A stretch of DNA of 64,000 nt from Limnephilus marmoratus (Eukaryota; Arthropoda; Insecta; Trichoptera; Limnephilidae), in assembly GCA_917880885.1 (NCBI GenBank), contig OU862922.1, positions 21,142,627-21,206,626 of the forward strand, written 5' to 3'. This document shows positions 23,695-34,454 of this stretch, piece by piece. Both the position numbers and the translations under genes were made by a program. Numbering within the stretch: the stretch's first letter is position 1; every line of letters begins with the position of its first letter. A model generated the notes under the pieces. That model did not search any database and was not told where the DNA came from. It saw only the letters and a program-made list of their open reading frames with translations.

Positions 23695-24431
23695 CTATTC
23701 ACTTGACATGAAGAAGATTCCACAAAACTCTTCAGGGGAAGTGCAGATCTCATGAGTTGCGCTCATACCCTCAGGGCCTATATCATCTTTGTAGATGCTG
23801 TGTGGAGGGTCTCTTTGAGGAAAGGAAGGAGTGAACATGGGTCTTGAAGAGACCCATGTGTTGTAGGAGGGAGGAAACACAGAGGCCGGCAAATCGTTCC
23901 ACAGCCGAGCCGTTGAACTCAAGAACGAGTCATAGAAACGACCCGTTCTCATGTGAGTAATGTCAACCGTGTACAAATGTTGGGCGCGTGTTTGGCGTGT
24001 TTCCCGACTATGCACCGGAGCCGAGGGGATCAATGATGCTAGTTCCTCGGAGCATCTTCCATTGTAATACAGGTAGAACAAGGACAGCATTCCCACCTGA
24101 CGCCTATGCTCTAAAGATTGCAGTCCGTCTGTTAGGATGGGAGAATCTATCAAACGGACCGCCCGTTTCTGCACAGAGTCAAGGGTTTTTTTTAGGTATT
24201 TTGGAGCTCCAGACCAGAGGTGGCTGCCAAATTCAACCGTGGGGCGCACTTGCGATTTGTACAGGGTTAGCAGTTGGGTACTATTAAAGTATCTGCGGGC
24301 CCTGTACAGTACGCCCAGTTTCTGAGAGGCTAACTTAACTCTGGTTTCGATGGAGCCCCCGTACCTGAGCTGGTCACTTAGAGTTACACCAAGCATATCA
24401 AAACTACATTGTGCGAAACATCTCTGGCTCC
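23695..24431 (-). pseudogene. Jockey/CR1-like LINE, 3' part of ORF2
   Basis: The open frame of 233 residues (M at 24396, open upstream to about 24431) covers the region after the RT palm: DMLGVTLSDQLRYGGSIETR, KLASQKLGVLYRARRYF, LYKSQVRPTVEFGSHLWSG, VQKRAVRLID, then RTRAQHLYTVDITHMRTGRF and LWNDLPASVFP. This is the typical thumb and C-terminus of a Jockey-type ORF2. The frame is intact, which suggests modest age. The 3' end (HSIYKDDIGPEG) is encoded by the same DNA that forms the tail of SINE-A, which links this LINE to that SINE. It is inserted in the PIN-like element in the same orientation as its gene, 5'-truncated, and lacks a clear A tail. Confidence 0.85.
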
Positions 24432-24524
24432 TGTTATGCCTCCTCGGCTATTGAATGGTCATATCTGACCATACGTCTGACTAAAAGCGATCAGAGCATC
24501 GCATAATCGTCGTTGCGCGACGGT

Positions 24525-25083
24525 GTGTCAGTAATAAGATAAACAGCATTTTCTGAAAATGGCGACATTTTACGAAAAAACTTTAAATTGCTGTAAATAT
24601 TTACTGGTTGGAGATTTATTTGTATATGTATATATATTCTAAAAGGAAATTAAATTCTTTACAACTTCTTTGAAATAAACTTCTTTGTGTGATGAATATT
24701 TTATACGATACGAAGGAATGTTTGATGAAAAATATGAGGTAAAATTATTTTTTTAGAAAATATCTACATTTCTGGAGCGTGTAATTCAAAAACGGCTGGG
24801 ATTTATAAAATTATATAAACAATAAAAGTTGTAGATAATTTTATAAGCTTTTACTTATTCTTAGAAAATTTTCCTCTGCGACGCACCATTTTTGAGATAC
24901 AAGCGGAAACCTGAAAATTGGGACCTTCCCCCCCCCCCCCCCCCTCCCCCCTAGCTGACCACCTAGACGTCAGGATTTTTAGTATGTTGACACCCTAAGC
25001 ACCCTAAACAAGTTTCTGAAGGAATCGCTTAGGTCCCTGCTCACGCACTCTGAACCTCCTTTTGGAGCATTCATTTACTGGAC
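24525..25083 (-). repeat. right long terminal inverted repeat
   Basis: Inverse copy of 21326-21860. The sequence outside, TAATTAATAG, gives a TA duplication at most. Confidence 0.85.
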
Positions 25084-25321
25084 TAATTAATAGTTATCCT
25101 ATTTTATAATTAGTAAATCAGTCTTCCAAGGATTTACAACAAAAATCTTAAAGACTTTTTTTTTTTTAAAGAAAGACAAACATTCCCGTGTTACGAATAA
25201 CCCAACAATGTTTGAAAATCTCCTACTACCACCACATATCTCATATCTTCCACTTCAGTATTTCGATCTTTCTTCGAATTTCTCTGATTTATTACTCTAA
25301 GACAAATAAACAGAACTCTCT

Positions 25322-25564
25322 TTATGGGGCGTGGGACTCCTTTCGTTTGACCAATTTTTTCAGCAACTTAATTTTAGGGCAGTTCGTCTCTGTCTCGGCG
25401 TGCTCGGTCGGGGAGGTGCCTTCCGATCTGGTACTGGCGGTGACACGAGCCCCATCGGATGCTCCAGTGGGTCTGTTATGATTATTTTCCGATATCTGTT
25501 TGACGAGACATCTGTTTATTGGGGACAAACTATCGACGAATGCGTCACGATGATTTGATGACAA
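25322..25564 (-). CDS. candidate small ORF or last exon, unknown
   Basis: An 80-residue frame with balanced, polar composition (NNHNRPTGASDGARVTASTR, then CPKIKLLKKLVKRKESHAP and a stop). It stands out because the DNA is GC-richer than its surroundings and the protein is hydrophilic rather than the Phe/Tyr/Ile-rich type that AT-rich chance frames give. No domain is recognised. No convincing splice acceptor or promoter was found, and another open frame overlaps on the plus strand. It could be the only host exon in the window or a decayed element. Confidence 0.2.
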   Translation of the reverse strand: MSSNHRDAFVDSLSPINRCLVKQISENNHNRPTGASDGARVTASTRSEGTSPTEHAETETNCPKIKLLKKLVKRKESHAP

Positions 25565-25760
25565 AAGTATACAGTGCTTTATAATATTTTTTTATTTGAT
25601 AGAATAAAGATACCTTTACAATTTTTGAGTGGGCATTTACTTAGGTACCTACTCGCCCGATCATTGTATTTTGACGAACCTACTGATAAGTCATTATTTA
25701 TGTGTTTAGTATTTTATTATTATTAGCCGGTATTCTATTACATATTTATTATTCGTCTAC

Positions 25761-26156
25761 CCCAATTTTAGAGACGGGAATTGGTACCACCGTCCCGGGA
25801 ACCATTTATTGGAAAACCAACACCCCTGCTCTTCACCTCAAGTGGTTCGCTACGTTTGGTGACTTAGCAGAGGTGCCCGGGTTTATAGGATGAAGTTTGT
25901 CTAGGTCTTGGCGGCGGATGCGTTTGCCACCTACTGCATGGCGGGCCGTATCGGGAGAGGCTGGTTTGGGGAGCCCTTTTTATATCTCTCCAGCCAGACT
26001 CTAGACCCATCGCCTTACACCGCTGTGGAATGATGGATTCCTACGTCCGTCACTCTTAGTCACATTGACCCCCAGATTCCTACCCACCCCTCATACCCTT
26101 TTCCTTCCCAGAACTTCCTCTCCTTCCTTGACATTGGGAAATTGTTTCCTTAGATT
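25761..26156 (+). repeat. SINE-A long form, 3' end deleted
   Basis: From CCCAATTTTAGAGACGGGAA through GGAACCATTTATTGGAAAAC, GTGGTTCGCTACGTTTGGTG, GGTTTGTCTAGGTCTTGGCG and CAGATTCCTACCCACCCCTC to TTGGGAAATTGTTTCCTTAG. The block between CTTCCTTGACATT and GGGAAATTGTTTCC is missing compared with complete copies, and the A tail is absent. Confidence 0.75.
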
Positions 26157-26195
26157 AAAAAAGTACCTGGTTATTTGGTTTGCTCACAAAAGCTT

Positions 26196-26535
26196 CTTTT
26201 TTTTACATGAGCTCCACACAGGAGGCCCTGAGGAAAATAATTTCCCTTAGGGCCTATGTCATCTTTGAAGTGCTGTGTGGAGGGTTTTTTTTTAAGGAAA
26301 GGAAGGAGAGGAGAGTTCTGGGAAGGAAAAGGGTTTAAGGGGTGGGTAGGAATCTGGGGTTCAGTATGTCCTGGTCATCCGCCTCCAAGACCTAGACAAA
26401 CCTCACACCATGAACCCGGGCACCCCTGCTAAATCACCAAACGCAGCGAACCACTTGGGGTGACCTATGGCAGAGGTGTTGTTTATCCAATAAAGGTTCC
26501 CGGGGCGGCGGTACCCATTCCCGCCTCCCAAATTG
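26196..26535 (-). repeat. SINE-A short form
   Basis: Minus-strand copy: T8 and CATGAGCTCCACACAGGAGG at the 3' side, CCCGCCTCCCAAATTG at the 5' side. Compared with the long form, about 125 bases are missing between GTCTTGGAGGCGGATG and GACACACTGAACC (at about 26360-26390). The copies at 41421 and 48399 lack the same block, so this is a subfamily. It lies 40 bases after an oppositely oriented long copy. Confidence 0.85.
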
Positions 26536-26813
26536 AAAATCCTCCAAATGCTCCCAAATTGAAGCTAAATGATAACAAGTAGAGATATTGCTATCCTCCC
26601 TGGAATCTCCCGTACTGAAGATTTCATTTATATAGGTATTAAAATTTAATTAAATGAGTTACACGAAGTAATTAAAATAAATTATGCCGTATTTTTTTCG
26701 AAATAACTAAAATATAGTTTAGATTGCGTTTTTTTACGGCAATTGAGTGGTTTAGGTTTCAGTCTGAATTCGGTGTCAATATATTTTCTATTTCTGATCT
26801 CCCTTTTTTGTAT

Positions 26814-27060
26814 TCAACTTTTTATTTGAGATTTAAATGTTATAATATTGTTGTGGTTTTTGAGTGAGAGAGGGATTTTATTGTAGAGTTTAGTTCCACA
26901 GTATAAAAATATCTTATTTATGTTCATGTTTTGAGTCTGAGTGAGTCTCCTCAATTTAGGCTTATTTTCGACTATTGAATGAGATGCGAATAAAATAAGA
27001 TTTAATTTCATTAAAAAAAAAGTTCTACACACGGTTTTGAACCTGCTATCCTGGTTACCC
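26814..27060 (-). pseudogene. CR1/Jockey-like LINE C-terminal fragment
   Basis: The frame of 72 residues ends with KLRRLTQTQNMNINKIFLYC and GTKLYNKIPLSLKNHNNI, the C-terminal G-x-K-L-Y-N-x-(I/L)-P block shared by the LINEs at 34463 and 60.4 kb. Everything upstream is missing or unreadable. Confidence 0.6.
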
Positions 27061-27127
27061 CCTTTGATTTTTTTGAATTTAAATTACATTTGCACAATAT
27101 AACATAATATAGCTTACATACTTTATA

Positions 27128-27167
27128 CACTCTCCTAATAAAGCAAATGCTTGTGTTTAGGAGAGGA
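27128..27167 (-). ncRNA. LINE 3' UTR hairpin, type 2 (copy 1)
   Basis: CTCTCCTAA (27130) pairs perfectly with TTAGGAGAG (27157), and inside AAGC pairs with GCTT around AAAT. It matches the hairpins at 27638, 42766 and 45670 in layout. This is a structural RNA element within a transposon, not a free RNA gene. Confidence 0.5.
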
Positions 27168-27635
27168 CAACTTGTTAATAACTTAAAAAATATTTTAAAA
27201 AATTCTTATCACAAACTTAAGAATTTAACTTATGAAGAGATTTAGACTTAACATATTTTTTAAAGATTATATGGGTAATTAAACAAGAAATGTTTATGGG
27301 ATGTACATAAAATATTAGGAATAACAAACAGTCAAAATATATCTAGAGAAAGTTAAAATTGTATGGTGGTACTACTGAAATAAGATTAATTTTTTTTAAT
27401 ATTTGTCGTAATTTTTTTCTGTTCACATATCAGCGGGTAATTGATAAAATCCAATCAATCGACTCCAATCAAACAAGGAACTCATAATTACGAGTTTCAA
27501 TTGAAAAGAAAACTTGATATATATATAAATATATTTTGAATTGAATTTTTTTTGATACAATACATTCGAGTATAATAGATACATAAAAATAATGAAAGTA
27601 TATAAAAAAGTTTAATACAATTATTTTTAATAATG

Positions 27636-27674
27636 TTCTCTCGTAATAAGCAATTGCTTGTGTGTATGGGAGGA
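27636..27674 (-). ncRNA. LINE 3' UTR hairpin, type 2 (copy 2)
   Basis: CTCTCGTA (27638) pairs with TATGGGAG (27665) through two G-U pairs, around AAGCAATTGCTT (27648). Confidence 0.5.
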
Positions 27675-28107
27675 GGTATTATTTGTTTGGTTATTTAGAT
27701 TTTTTTTGTTTTTTATCGCTGTTTTTATTTAGTACTTATTGTCAACTGCGTGTATGTGCAGTTATAGATCCTCCCGATAAAAATGTATGCACGCAAAATA
27801 ATGTATTTTTCAAATATTATTTTTACTAAGAAAATTTTGCAGAAAACCAAAATAAGTATACATCTTAAGAGCAATCTGATCAAATAGCTTAAAATATAAT
27901 TAAAATAGACATGCCGTTTGATTCTAACGAAGTCTGAGAACGTGCCAACCTCTATTAATTAATACAATATTTGACATCGATTTTCCGTAACAAGTTATGC
28001 GACAGATTATTCTGACCACTTTAATCACCCGGCGACCCGCCATTGTACCTTGTGTCTGACAAGCATCACATATTAAAGACGTCGAGTGGACACGGGATCA
28101 GTAGGAG
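27675..28107. other. anonymous AT-rich DNA
   Basis: No gene or known repeat recognised. Confidence 0.4.
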
Positions 28108-28111
28108 TTAA

Positions 28112-28821
28112 CCCATTGGCCACATAATTAATGAGCAAAAAAATTGGCCTTCACCACTGAATTAATTTTGTACCAAAAATTGAAAACCTGCATTGGTGTA
28201 CTAAATCCATTGTAACTTTTAAACCATGTATTGAAATGAATTAATTTCTTTAAATTTATTTACATATTCGATTTAGGTAAAGAAAAAAATTAAAACAAAA
28301 TTTAAAAAAACTATCAAAATATGTGTAAATAAGGATACAAACATAACCATCTCTTTTTTCGTAAGTTTTTTTTTCACATTTTAATTCAAAAAGTACAAGA
28401 AAACATAATATTCATAAATCGAACAATAATAATTTTTGTTTTATACATACATTTATACTAATAACTAATAAAATAATTTAGTATGATAGTCCTCAAAGCA
28501 ATCAGGGACGTTCAGGGTCACTACCAAAAGTCTACAACCACTCGCAATTTTTAAGAAATTAAATGGCGGCTGGCAGCATACAAAACTTGGAAAACAAATA
28601 TCATGGAAAAAACATAAGAAACATATTATTGCAAATTCTATGAAATTAATGATTAATTACCTACAGAGCGTTTAGCATTTAAAATTTTATTCAAAAATGT
28701 CACAGTCGTGCTCGTTATCCGTTTTTTGGCGGATCTACTCTAGCCCGTCAGCGTGCCGGGGTTTGTGGTTAAGTACCTGAGTTGCACACCCGGCAGGCTG
28801 CCGGGGTTTGTGGCCAATGGG
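28112..28821. mobile_element. piggyBac-like MITE, 710 bp
   Basis: TTAA stands directly outside both ends (28108-28111, 28822-28825), and the termini CCCATTGGCCACA are inverted. TTAA duplications with CCC termini are typical of piggyBac. A subterminal block GCCGGGGTTTGTGG occurs twice near the right end (28757, 28800). There is no transposase; the interior is AT-rich. Confidence 0.8.
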
Positions 28822-29045
28822 TTAACCCCCTCGGCACTGGCCCGCGCACGCACAGCGTATCATCTGCGCGACAGGCCACGCGCCCGTCAGACTCGCCCCC
28901 GCACATAAAGGGTACTGGCAACTTCAGACTATTTTTGGTTTTAGTTTTAATATTGTACTATTGGTATTTAAATTCATGTATCTATTTAAATTACTTAAAT
29001 ACCATTAAACTGTACTGTTTTCATTCAAGATACTGTAGTGGTATA

Positions 29046-29304
29046 TCTTACTAATATTATAAACGCGAAAGTTTGTATGGATGTGTGTGTTTGATACTCT
29101 TTCACGCAAAAAATACTGAATGGATTTTAATGAAACCTTACAATAATATAGCTCATACATCAGAATAACATATAGGCTATAATTTATAAAGCTAGCTAGG
29201 AAGGGGACGCGGAAGGAGAACGGGGAGCACGGGAAAGGTAATTCAGGGAGAAACAATGTATTTCTTTGAGTATGGCATTGCAACGCATGCCGGGAACCAG
29301 CTAG
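29046..29304 (+). mobile_element. non-autonomous Helitron, 259 bp
   Basis: Starts TCTTACTAATATTATAAACG after an A and ends CAGCTAG before a T, the usual A^T insertion site and 5'-TC...CTAG-3' ends. A small hairpin, GGCAT...ATGCC, lies about 8 bases before the end. The phrases CGCGAAAGTTTGTATGGATG and TTTCACGCAAAAAATACTGA are known to me from non-autonomous Helitrons common in insects. No coding capacity. Confidence 0.7.
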
Positions 29305-29309
29305 TATGT

Positions 29310-30395
29310 ATGTACTTATGAAATAAAGAAAAAAAAAATCTAGGTCCATCGAGGAGGACATCAAAGGTGCGTGCTCAGTATAGGCAAGGTTTTTAAAAAT
29401 CAAATTTATGCAGCAGTTTTCTTCTTATTTTAAAATTTTATTGTGCAAAATTTTACAAAGTAGTACGAAAATTCTACTTCATCACAAAATACCAGTTTCA
29501 TGGAAGTGCTCCAATAAGTGTTATTATATTCAATCTGTAAAAAGTCAATAAAAAAAATAATGTGTCAGAAATAAACTAGCTTTTTCAAATATGTTAAACA
29601 AATGACATTATTGACGAATTTAAACTGACAAATATTTACTTTTTACTGTAATTTTTTTTGAAAAATTTTGTTAATTTTATTTATTTGTTGTGATTGGTTG
29701 ATGATACAGCGTAATAGAGAACTCCAGTCCAATTTTTTTATTTTTTTTTTATGAATATGACCTTCTAACTTAAATAAATGCATTTTAATTTTTATTTTTA
29801 GAGTTAGTTTTAATAGTTAAAATAATTGTCAAAGTTTTAATTTTTCAAGATCCCCCGAAAACCACCGGAAATATGGTAAATCGTGTGACGTCATCACATC
29901 TGAAAAATTAGTATAGGATGTAGCAATCAGCTGATCAACTACCGCCATTTTGAAATCCGTTGTTCGAAGTATTCTCCCTGGAAGAAGCATTACTATTTTT
30001 TTTGCAGTAGTTTTTCAATATTTTAAATAATAGAGATAAACTAATAGACATACCTCTATTTTTGATACTGAAATATTTAGGCTTAAATATTGTTTCAATA
30101 AACACAACAACTAAATCTCTATAAACAGCGAACAAATGTTGTTAACACTGATGGCTTGTGCCATACCTACATTTCAATTGATTTCAACATAATGTGATAC
30201 AATGACTGGTGACGCGTGACGTCAGCACTAACCATTCAATCGTACCAACTTTACAGTGTATTTTAACGAGACGTTAAAAAATGCACTTTTTAATATTTTT
30301 TTAAGAACTCTACGTTTAATTTTATGAAAAAAAAAACTTATATATTCGGAATCAGCGTTTATTGAACTGTATGAACATATTTTTTTAAAGCCATA
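29310..30395. other. anonymous AT-rich DNA
   Basis: About 1.1 kb with no recognised gene or repeat. Confidence 0.4.
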
Positions 30396-30399
30396 ATAT

Positions 30400-30545
30400 T
30401 TTTCACTGGAGCTCCTTATTCAGAAGGCAGGTTATTATAGTTTTTTATGGCTTGGAAAATATAATGATTTTGCATTTGAGTTGTTTTAAAGTTAGGTGTA
30501 ATAAATTGGTTTCCATTTCTATATTCAACTGTCACAAAATTTTAA
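30400..30545 (-). pseudogene. LINE C-terminal fragment
   Basis: The minus strand reads VEYRNGNQFITPNFKTTQMQ and FQAIKNYNNLPSE before a stop, the pattern (R-N-x...P...T...YN-x-LP) seen near the C-terminus of CR1-like ORF2 proteins. About 45 residues only. Confidence 0.5.
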
Positions 30546-30680
30546 TTTACTTTTATCTAAAAAACAAAGTGTGTATGTAAATATTTAATATACCAACATA
30601 TAATTTATCTTTTTACATACATATATATATATATTTGTTTAAATACACACATTTCTTTTGGAACAAACATAATATGTGAT

Positions 30681-30721
30681 TTACTCGCCTCGGAACAGAC
30701 TTTGTCTAGTGAGGCGGGTAA
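30681..30721 (+). ncRNA. LINE 3' UTR hairpin, type 1
   Basis: TACTCGCCTC pairs over its whole length with GAGGCGGGTA around a loop with CGGAACAG and CTAG. It corresponds to the hairpins at 10983, 38876 and 60269, which have a mismatch where this one has a G-C pair. Confidence 0.5.
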
Positions 30722-30769
30722 AAGAAAAGAAAACAATGTAAATAACCATGAAACTAAATAAACGCCCGG

Positions 30770-31500
30770 GTTGCCGGCACTGAAACTGAACTGAAACTGA
30801 TTTCTCCTTATTTTGTAAAATTCTTGATATTCTTTGTTATTTTTTTCTTTACACATTTTTATAATGGAAGCTTGCTTGAATGTGTTATCGACATTTGGTA
30901 CTGGAAGCAATTTAAAAAGTGATTCTGTTGAGAAGGTAGTTTTTTTTTTTATATATTACTTTAATGATGATTCTTTGCATATCTTTGTTTATCTCGGAGT
31001 TCACTGAATTCAGTTTAAATTAATCTTAGCTTGGCACTGAGTTCATAAGACTGATATTCAAGTTAAGACCAGTAATAAGCTCCCCACAGTTCAAGTATGA
31101 ACAAGATTAGCATGTGGATGATGCAAGCCAACAATCATAATTAACTTTTATTGCATTTGCGTGCACTTCTTCGCGTCTCAGTTTCGCATTTATTTTACAA
31201 TTTTTGCAAGTTTTGTCAAGTTCGAATTGACTTGAATGATTTAATGACTTTTGAATTGTCATATCAATTGACTGTTGATATCAATCGTCCAGTTGATTAC
31301 TATGACATCTCCAAATACTAAGTTTTGAGGTAATGAATAAAACAACATTCGAATGCTCGCCATGAATCAAATATTATTTACACTTGCCTGTATTTTACAT
31401 ATTAAATATGCTATAAAATAATATGAGGGGGCATTACGGTCCGTAAGATAGAATGACGTTTTGAAATATCCTGATGGTGACCCAGAAAACATCAAAATTT
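30770..31500. other. anonymous AT-rich DNA
   Basis: No gene or known repeat recognised. Confidence 0.4.
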
Positions 31501-31503
31501 TGA

Positions 31504-31798
31504 ATTCATTACAAGTTTTTCACAAAATCAATATGATTGATTTTGTTTAATTCACTACAAGTTTTTCACCAAATCAATATGATTGATTTTGTTTACTTCA
31601 CTACAAGGTTTTCACCAAATCAATATGATTGATTTTGTTTAATTCACTACAAGTTTTTCACCAAATCAATATGATTGATTTTGTTTAATTCACTACAAGT
31701 TTTTCACCAAATCAATATGATTGATTTTGTTTAATTCACTACAAGTTTTTCACCAAATCAATATGATTGATTTTGTTTAATTCACTACAAGTTTTTCG
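31504..31798 (+). repeat. 46-bp minisatellite, about 6.4 units
   Basis: Unit TTCACTACAAGTTTTTCACC followed by AAATCAATATGATTGATTTT and GTTTAA. Each unit contains the inverted pair AATCAAT/ATTGATT. The first unit is slightly diverged (CACAAAATC), the others almost identical. Confidence 0.9.
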
Positions 31799-32489
31799 GT
31801 GTACGGGAATGAATAGCCACTCCCACTTATATTATGAGGTTAGATCTATCATGCTCGACTAGATGAAACACCAAAATATTAGTATTCAGTAGGACTTTCT
31901 CCGATGAGTTGATACCATCTACAGATTTAAAAAAATGAAGAGGTCGGATGGTATTTTATATATTACGAAGATGTTTACATATCTATCTTCTTGTTCTATA
32001 TATATATACAAATCAAAATATGTTTATATGTAAGTGAGTCTATGTATTGCTATATTAAGCATAGGAAATGTTTGAAACTCTCAAAATACCTTTGTTCAAC
32101 CCTCGTGAAGATTTTCTGATTATTACAACCACATGACAAACATCTGAAAAGTTTTTTTAATTATTACAAAAACTCTTACGAAACTGTCAAAAATGTCACA
32201 ATTTGAGAATGACATTTTGCAAACCATTGGTTGTTAAATCAAAATTCAACTTTCGAATAAACTCTTGAAGTTAATGAATTTTTAAGTAAATAATTAATTT
32301 ACTCACCTATAAGTACTAACCATAATCGAATACTTTGAACCTAATAAAAAATTATATTTATTTTAAATAGGTACCTATGTTAGGTACCAAATTTGATTGA
32401 TTGTTCTCATAGTACACACGAATAAATGTTTGTAATATATGAAAAATTTTAATTTGTGGAAAAAAATTGCAAGATTGTACCGGGACTGA

Positions 32490-32650
32490 ATATGTTGAAC
32501 GCGGATTGGGGAGGGGATCGCGGGAAGGGGGTTCGCGGGAGAGGGGAGAGGGAAGGAGGATGGGAACGCAGGTGAGGGGAACGGGACATGGGAAGGGTAG
32601 GGGCGGCGGAAGGGGAACGGGAAGAATGGGAATAGACACGTAGGGAAAAA
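32490..32650. repeat. G/A-rich GC-rich stretch
   Basis: A 160-base purine-rich block (GGGGAGGGGATCGCGGGAAG, GGGAGAGGGGAGAGGGAAGG) ending GTAGGGAAAAACAA. A shorter, similar G/A block ending AGGGAGAAACAATG is in the Helitron at 29200, so it may be part of a related Helitron. Open frames on the minus strand here are Pro-rich artefacts. Confidence 0.4.
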
Positions 32651-32714
32651 CAACGACTGGTAATCGTAAAACAATAACTTAGTTTGTAACCACGATTTTA
32701 TTATTTAATTTTTT

Positions 32715-33330
32715 CAATACCGACCGGTTTCGCTTAACATAAGCATCTTCAGTGTATAAAATTAAACTGATCAAAAATACACATTGTGTGAGCTTATATA
32801 GGTATAGTACATATAAAAAAGGACAAAACATAATATACAGGAACAGTGAGAGGGTTAATTAACATCTTACATAGTAATAGAGAGAAAGAGATGGGTGATG
32901 TCTAATGAATTACCATATTATAATATATACACGGATAAAAAGGCAACTGAACAGGTGATTTTAAGGGATAAAGTGATTAATGGGTTTTACTAGTTTATGG
33001 GAAATATCCCTAATATCAGGCTATTGGACACATTTAACTGATTATTAAGGATTTGGGTTTTTGTTTTAACAGCTTTCTTTATTTCGAGTGCTTCTAAGTT
33101 ATTTAGTCTCTTGTCTCTTACCATGACTATTTCTATTTTAAATCTTAGCACCGGTGCTTTGAATGAAGGTATGATCTTTATCAATAAGATGATTGTCGAA
33201 TTCAGAAAATCCATTATTATTTAAGCATCTAAGATGCTCTTTGATTCTAATATTGACATTGCGCGTCGTTTTACCTGTATAAAATGCGGAGTAATAACTA
33301 CAATCTAAAAATAAATTCCCGAATAACTAG
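32715..33330 (-). pseudogene. Penelope-like element, GIY-YIG end, decayed
   Basis: Minus strand. The region near 33220-33330 reads FYTGKTTRNVNIRIKEHLRC and LNNNGFSEFDNHLIDKDH across a frame break, and 32990-33214 continues LEALEIKKAVKTKTQILNNQ...GIFPIN to the stop. These align with residues 673-765 of the intact element at 49656 (FYIGRTYRNFEIRVKEHLRA, LEILEIRKNVNSKADIINKQ, NIFPLN), the GIY-YIG endonuclease and C-terminus. A hammerhead-like motif at 32727-32752 lies 240 bases after the stop, as in the intact copy. The RT domain is missing. Confidence 0.8.
32727..32752 (-). ncRNA. hammerhead-like ribozyme core (Penelope 3' end)
   Basis: Minus strand: CTGAAGA, then a T, stem II GCTTA-TGT-TAAGC, then GAAAC. 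CTGANGA and GAAA are the two conserved hammerhead strands. Stem III could be CC/GG around GGTC with cleavage after GGTA. One extra base precedes stem II. Activity is not shown. Confidence 0.45.
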
Positions 33331-33419
33331 CTTTGTCGTCTTTACCTTTTGGGTGGACTAAAAATTTTCCTAAATTATTATTTGTATAAAATGCCTTTTT
33401 TCGTATTTCTTGTGCGTTA

Positions 33420-34450
33420 ACAATTTCTAAACATTTTGTTTTGAAGAGTTATTTCATTATGTACATTTGTTACTTATTATTTTTATCTAACAGTTTCAAC
33501 AGATCCGTGTCATTCATTAGCAACCTTAAAAACTATCTAATCTGAAACCGGTGCAGATAAAAATAAAAAATAAGTAAGAAATGTTGTGAAAAAACTTCTG
33601 AAAAAAAAAACTCTTTTCAAAACAAAACAACATCACTAGGTGGATAGCAAGCCAAACGAGTATTTTATCTAAACTCAAAATCGTTATTAAACCTGTCGCT
33701 ACTATTTGAATATCGCATTCCCAGACACAAAAAAATACATTTATGCATACAATTACAAAATCATCCCCTAAAATTCGCCATAAAGCCCGCTACCGCGATA
33801 CGACGCCATAAATGTCTGCCAAATCTTTTAATTTCAACGACACCCTCGTCCGTTTGTAATTTTTTACATCCACTTTGAGATTTTTTCTTCCCTTAACAAG
33901 CCCCGCAAATATAATAAGTAACATCACAGGGGAGGTTTTGTTCGGCTAAGGGTAGGGGGTAGTTGTGTGAGAAGGTTTAAGGTGACATAAAATAAAATTA
34001 AACTTATCAAGAATTATTTACATCTGAACTCAGAAGTTCCAAAACATAAAAAAATAGGTCGAAGCTGAGAGTGCTTCATCAATTTAATCGACCAAATAAT
34101 TTAAATCTTCTCTTACGTTAGCATGAATATTTTTTTAACTAATTGCTACTTAACTTTTATTATTTTATTTTTTGTAATCTCAACTACAAAGCAAAACTTG
34201 TCAGGCATCTGATTGCCCCCAAATACTTAAATAATAGATAATACCTTGATTTAGAATTTTGATGATTTAGTTAAATTTCCTCAAGGGTGTTTTATGTGAT
34301 CATTTCAGTCTGGATTTTCTGGATTATCTGTTTCCATTTTCTAACGAAATTTCCTTCAAGAGCTATGGAACTTGAAAAATTGTTTGTCTATGACACGATG
34401 CCATATTGTTTTTCATTATTTTTTTGTTTGTTTTTCAATGTAAAAAAATA
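33420..34450. other. anonymous AT-rich DNA
   Basis: No gene or known repeat recognised in about 1 kb. Confidence 0.4.
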
Positions 34451-34454
34451 TTTC

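Larger units (their letters stand above)
21326..25083 (-). mobile_element. 3.8-kb element with ~530-bp TIRs and a PIN-like gene
   Basis: The left arm (21326-about 21860) returns inverted at about 24525-25083. Matching blocks include GTGCGTGAGCAGGGACCTAA, TTAGGGTGCTTAGGGTGTCA, the G/C run next to AAGGTCCCAATTTTCAGGTT, ATGGTGCGTCGCAGAGGAAA, AACATTCCTTCGTATCGTAT and AAATGTCGCCATTTTCAGAA. Outer tips both read GTCCAGT and are flanked by TA. Between the arms lie a broken PIN-like gene (22083-23660) and a LINE inserted later (23695-24431). No known transposase is visible. Without the LINE the element is about 3.0 kb. It could be an undescribed DNA transposon whose enzyme is the PIN-like protein, or a MITE-type element that captured this gene. 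Confidence 0.75.

Noticed and set aside
31504..31798. CRISPR-like array
   Set aside because: Direct 46-bp repeats without unique spacers, in a eukaryotic window; it is a minisatellite.
32358..32674. Pro/Phe-rich proteins on the minus strand
   Set aside because: Translation of a purine-rich low-complexity block in two frames; no start context or domain.
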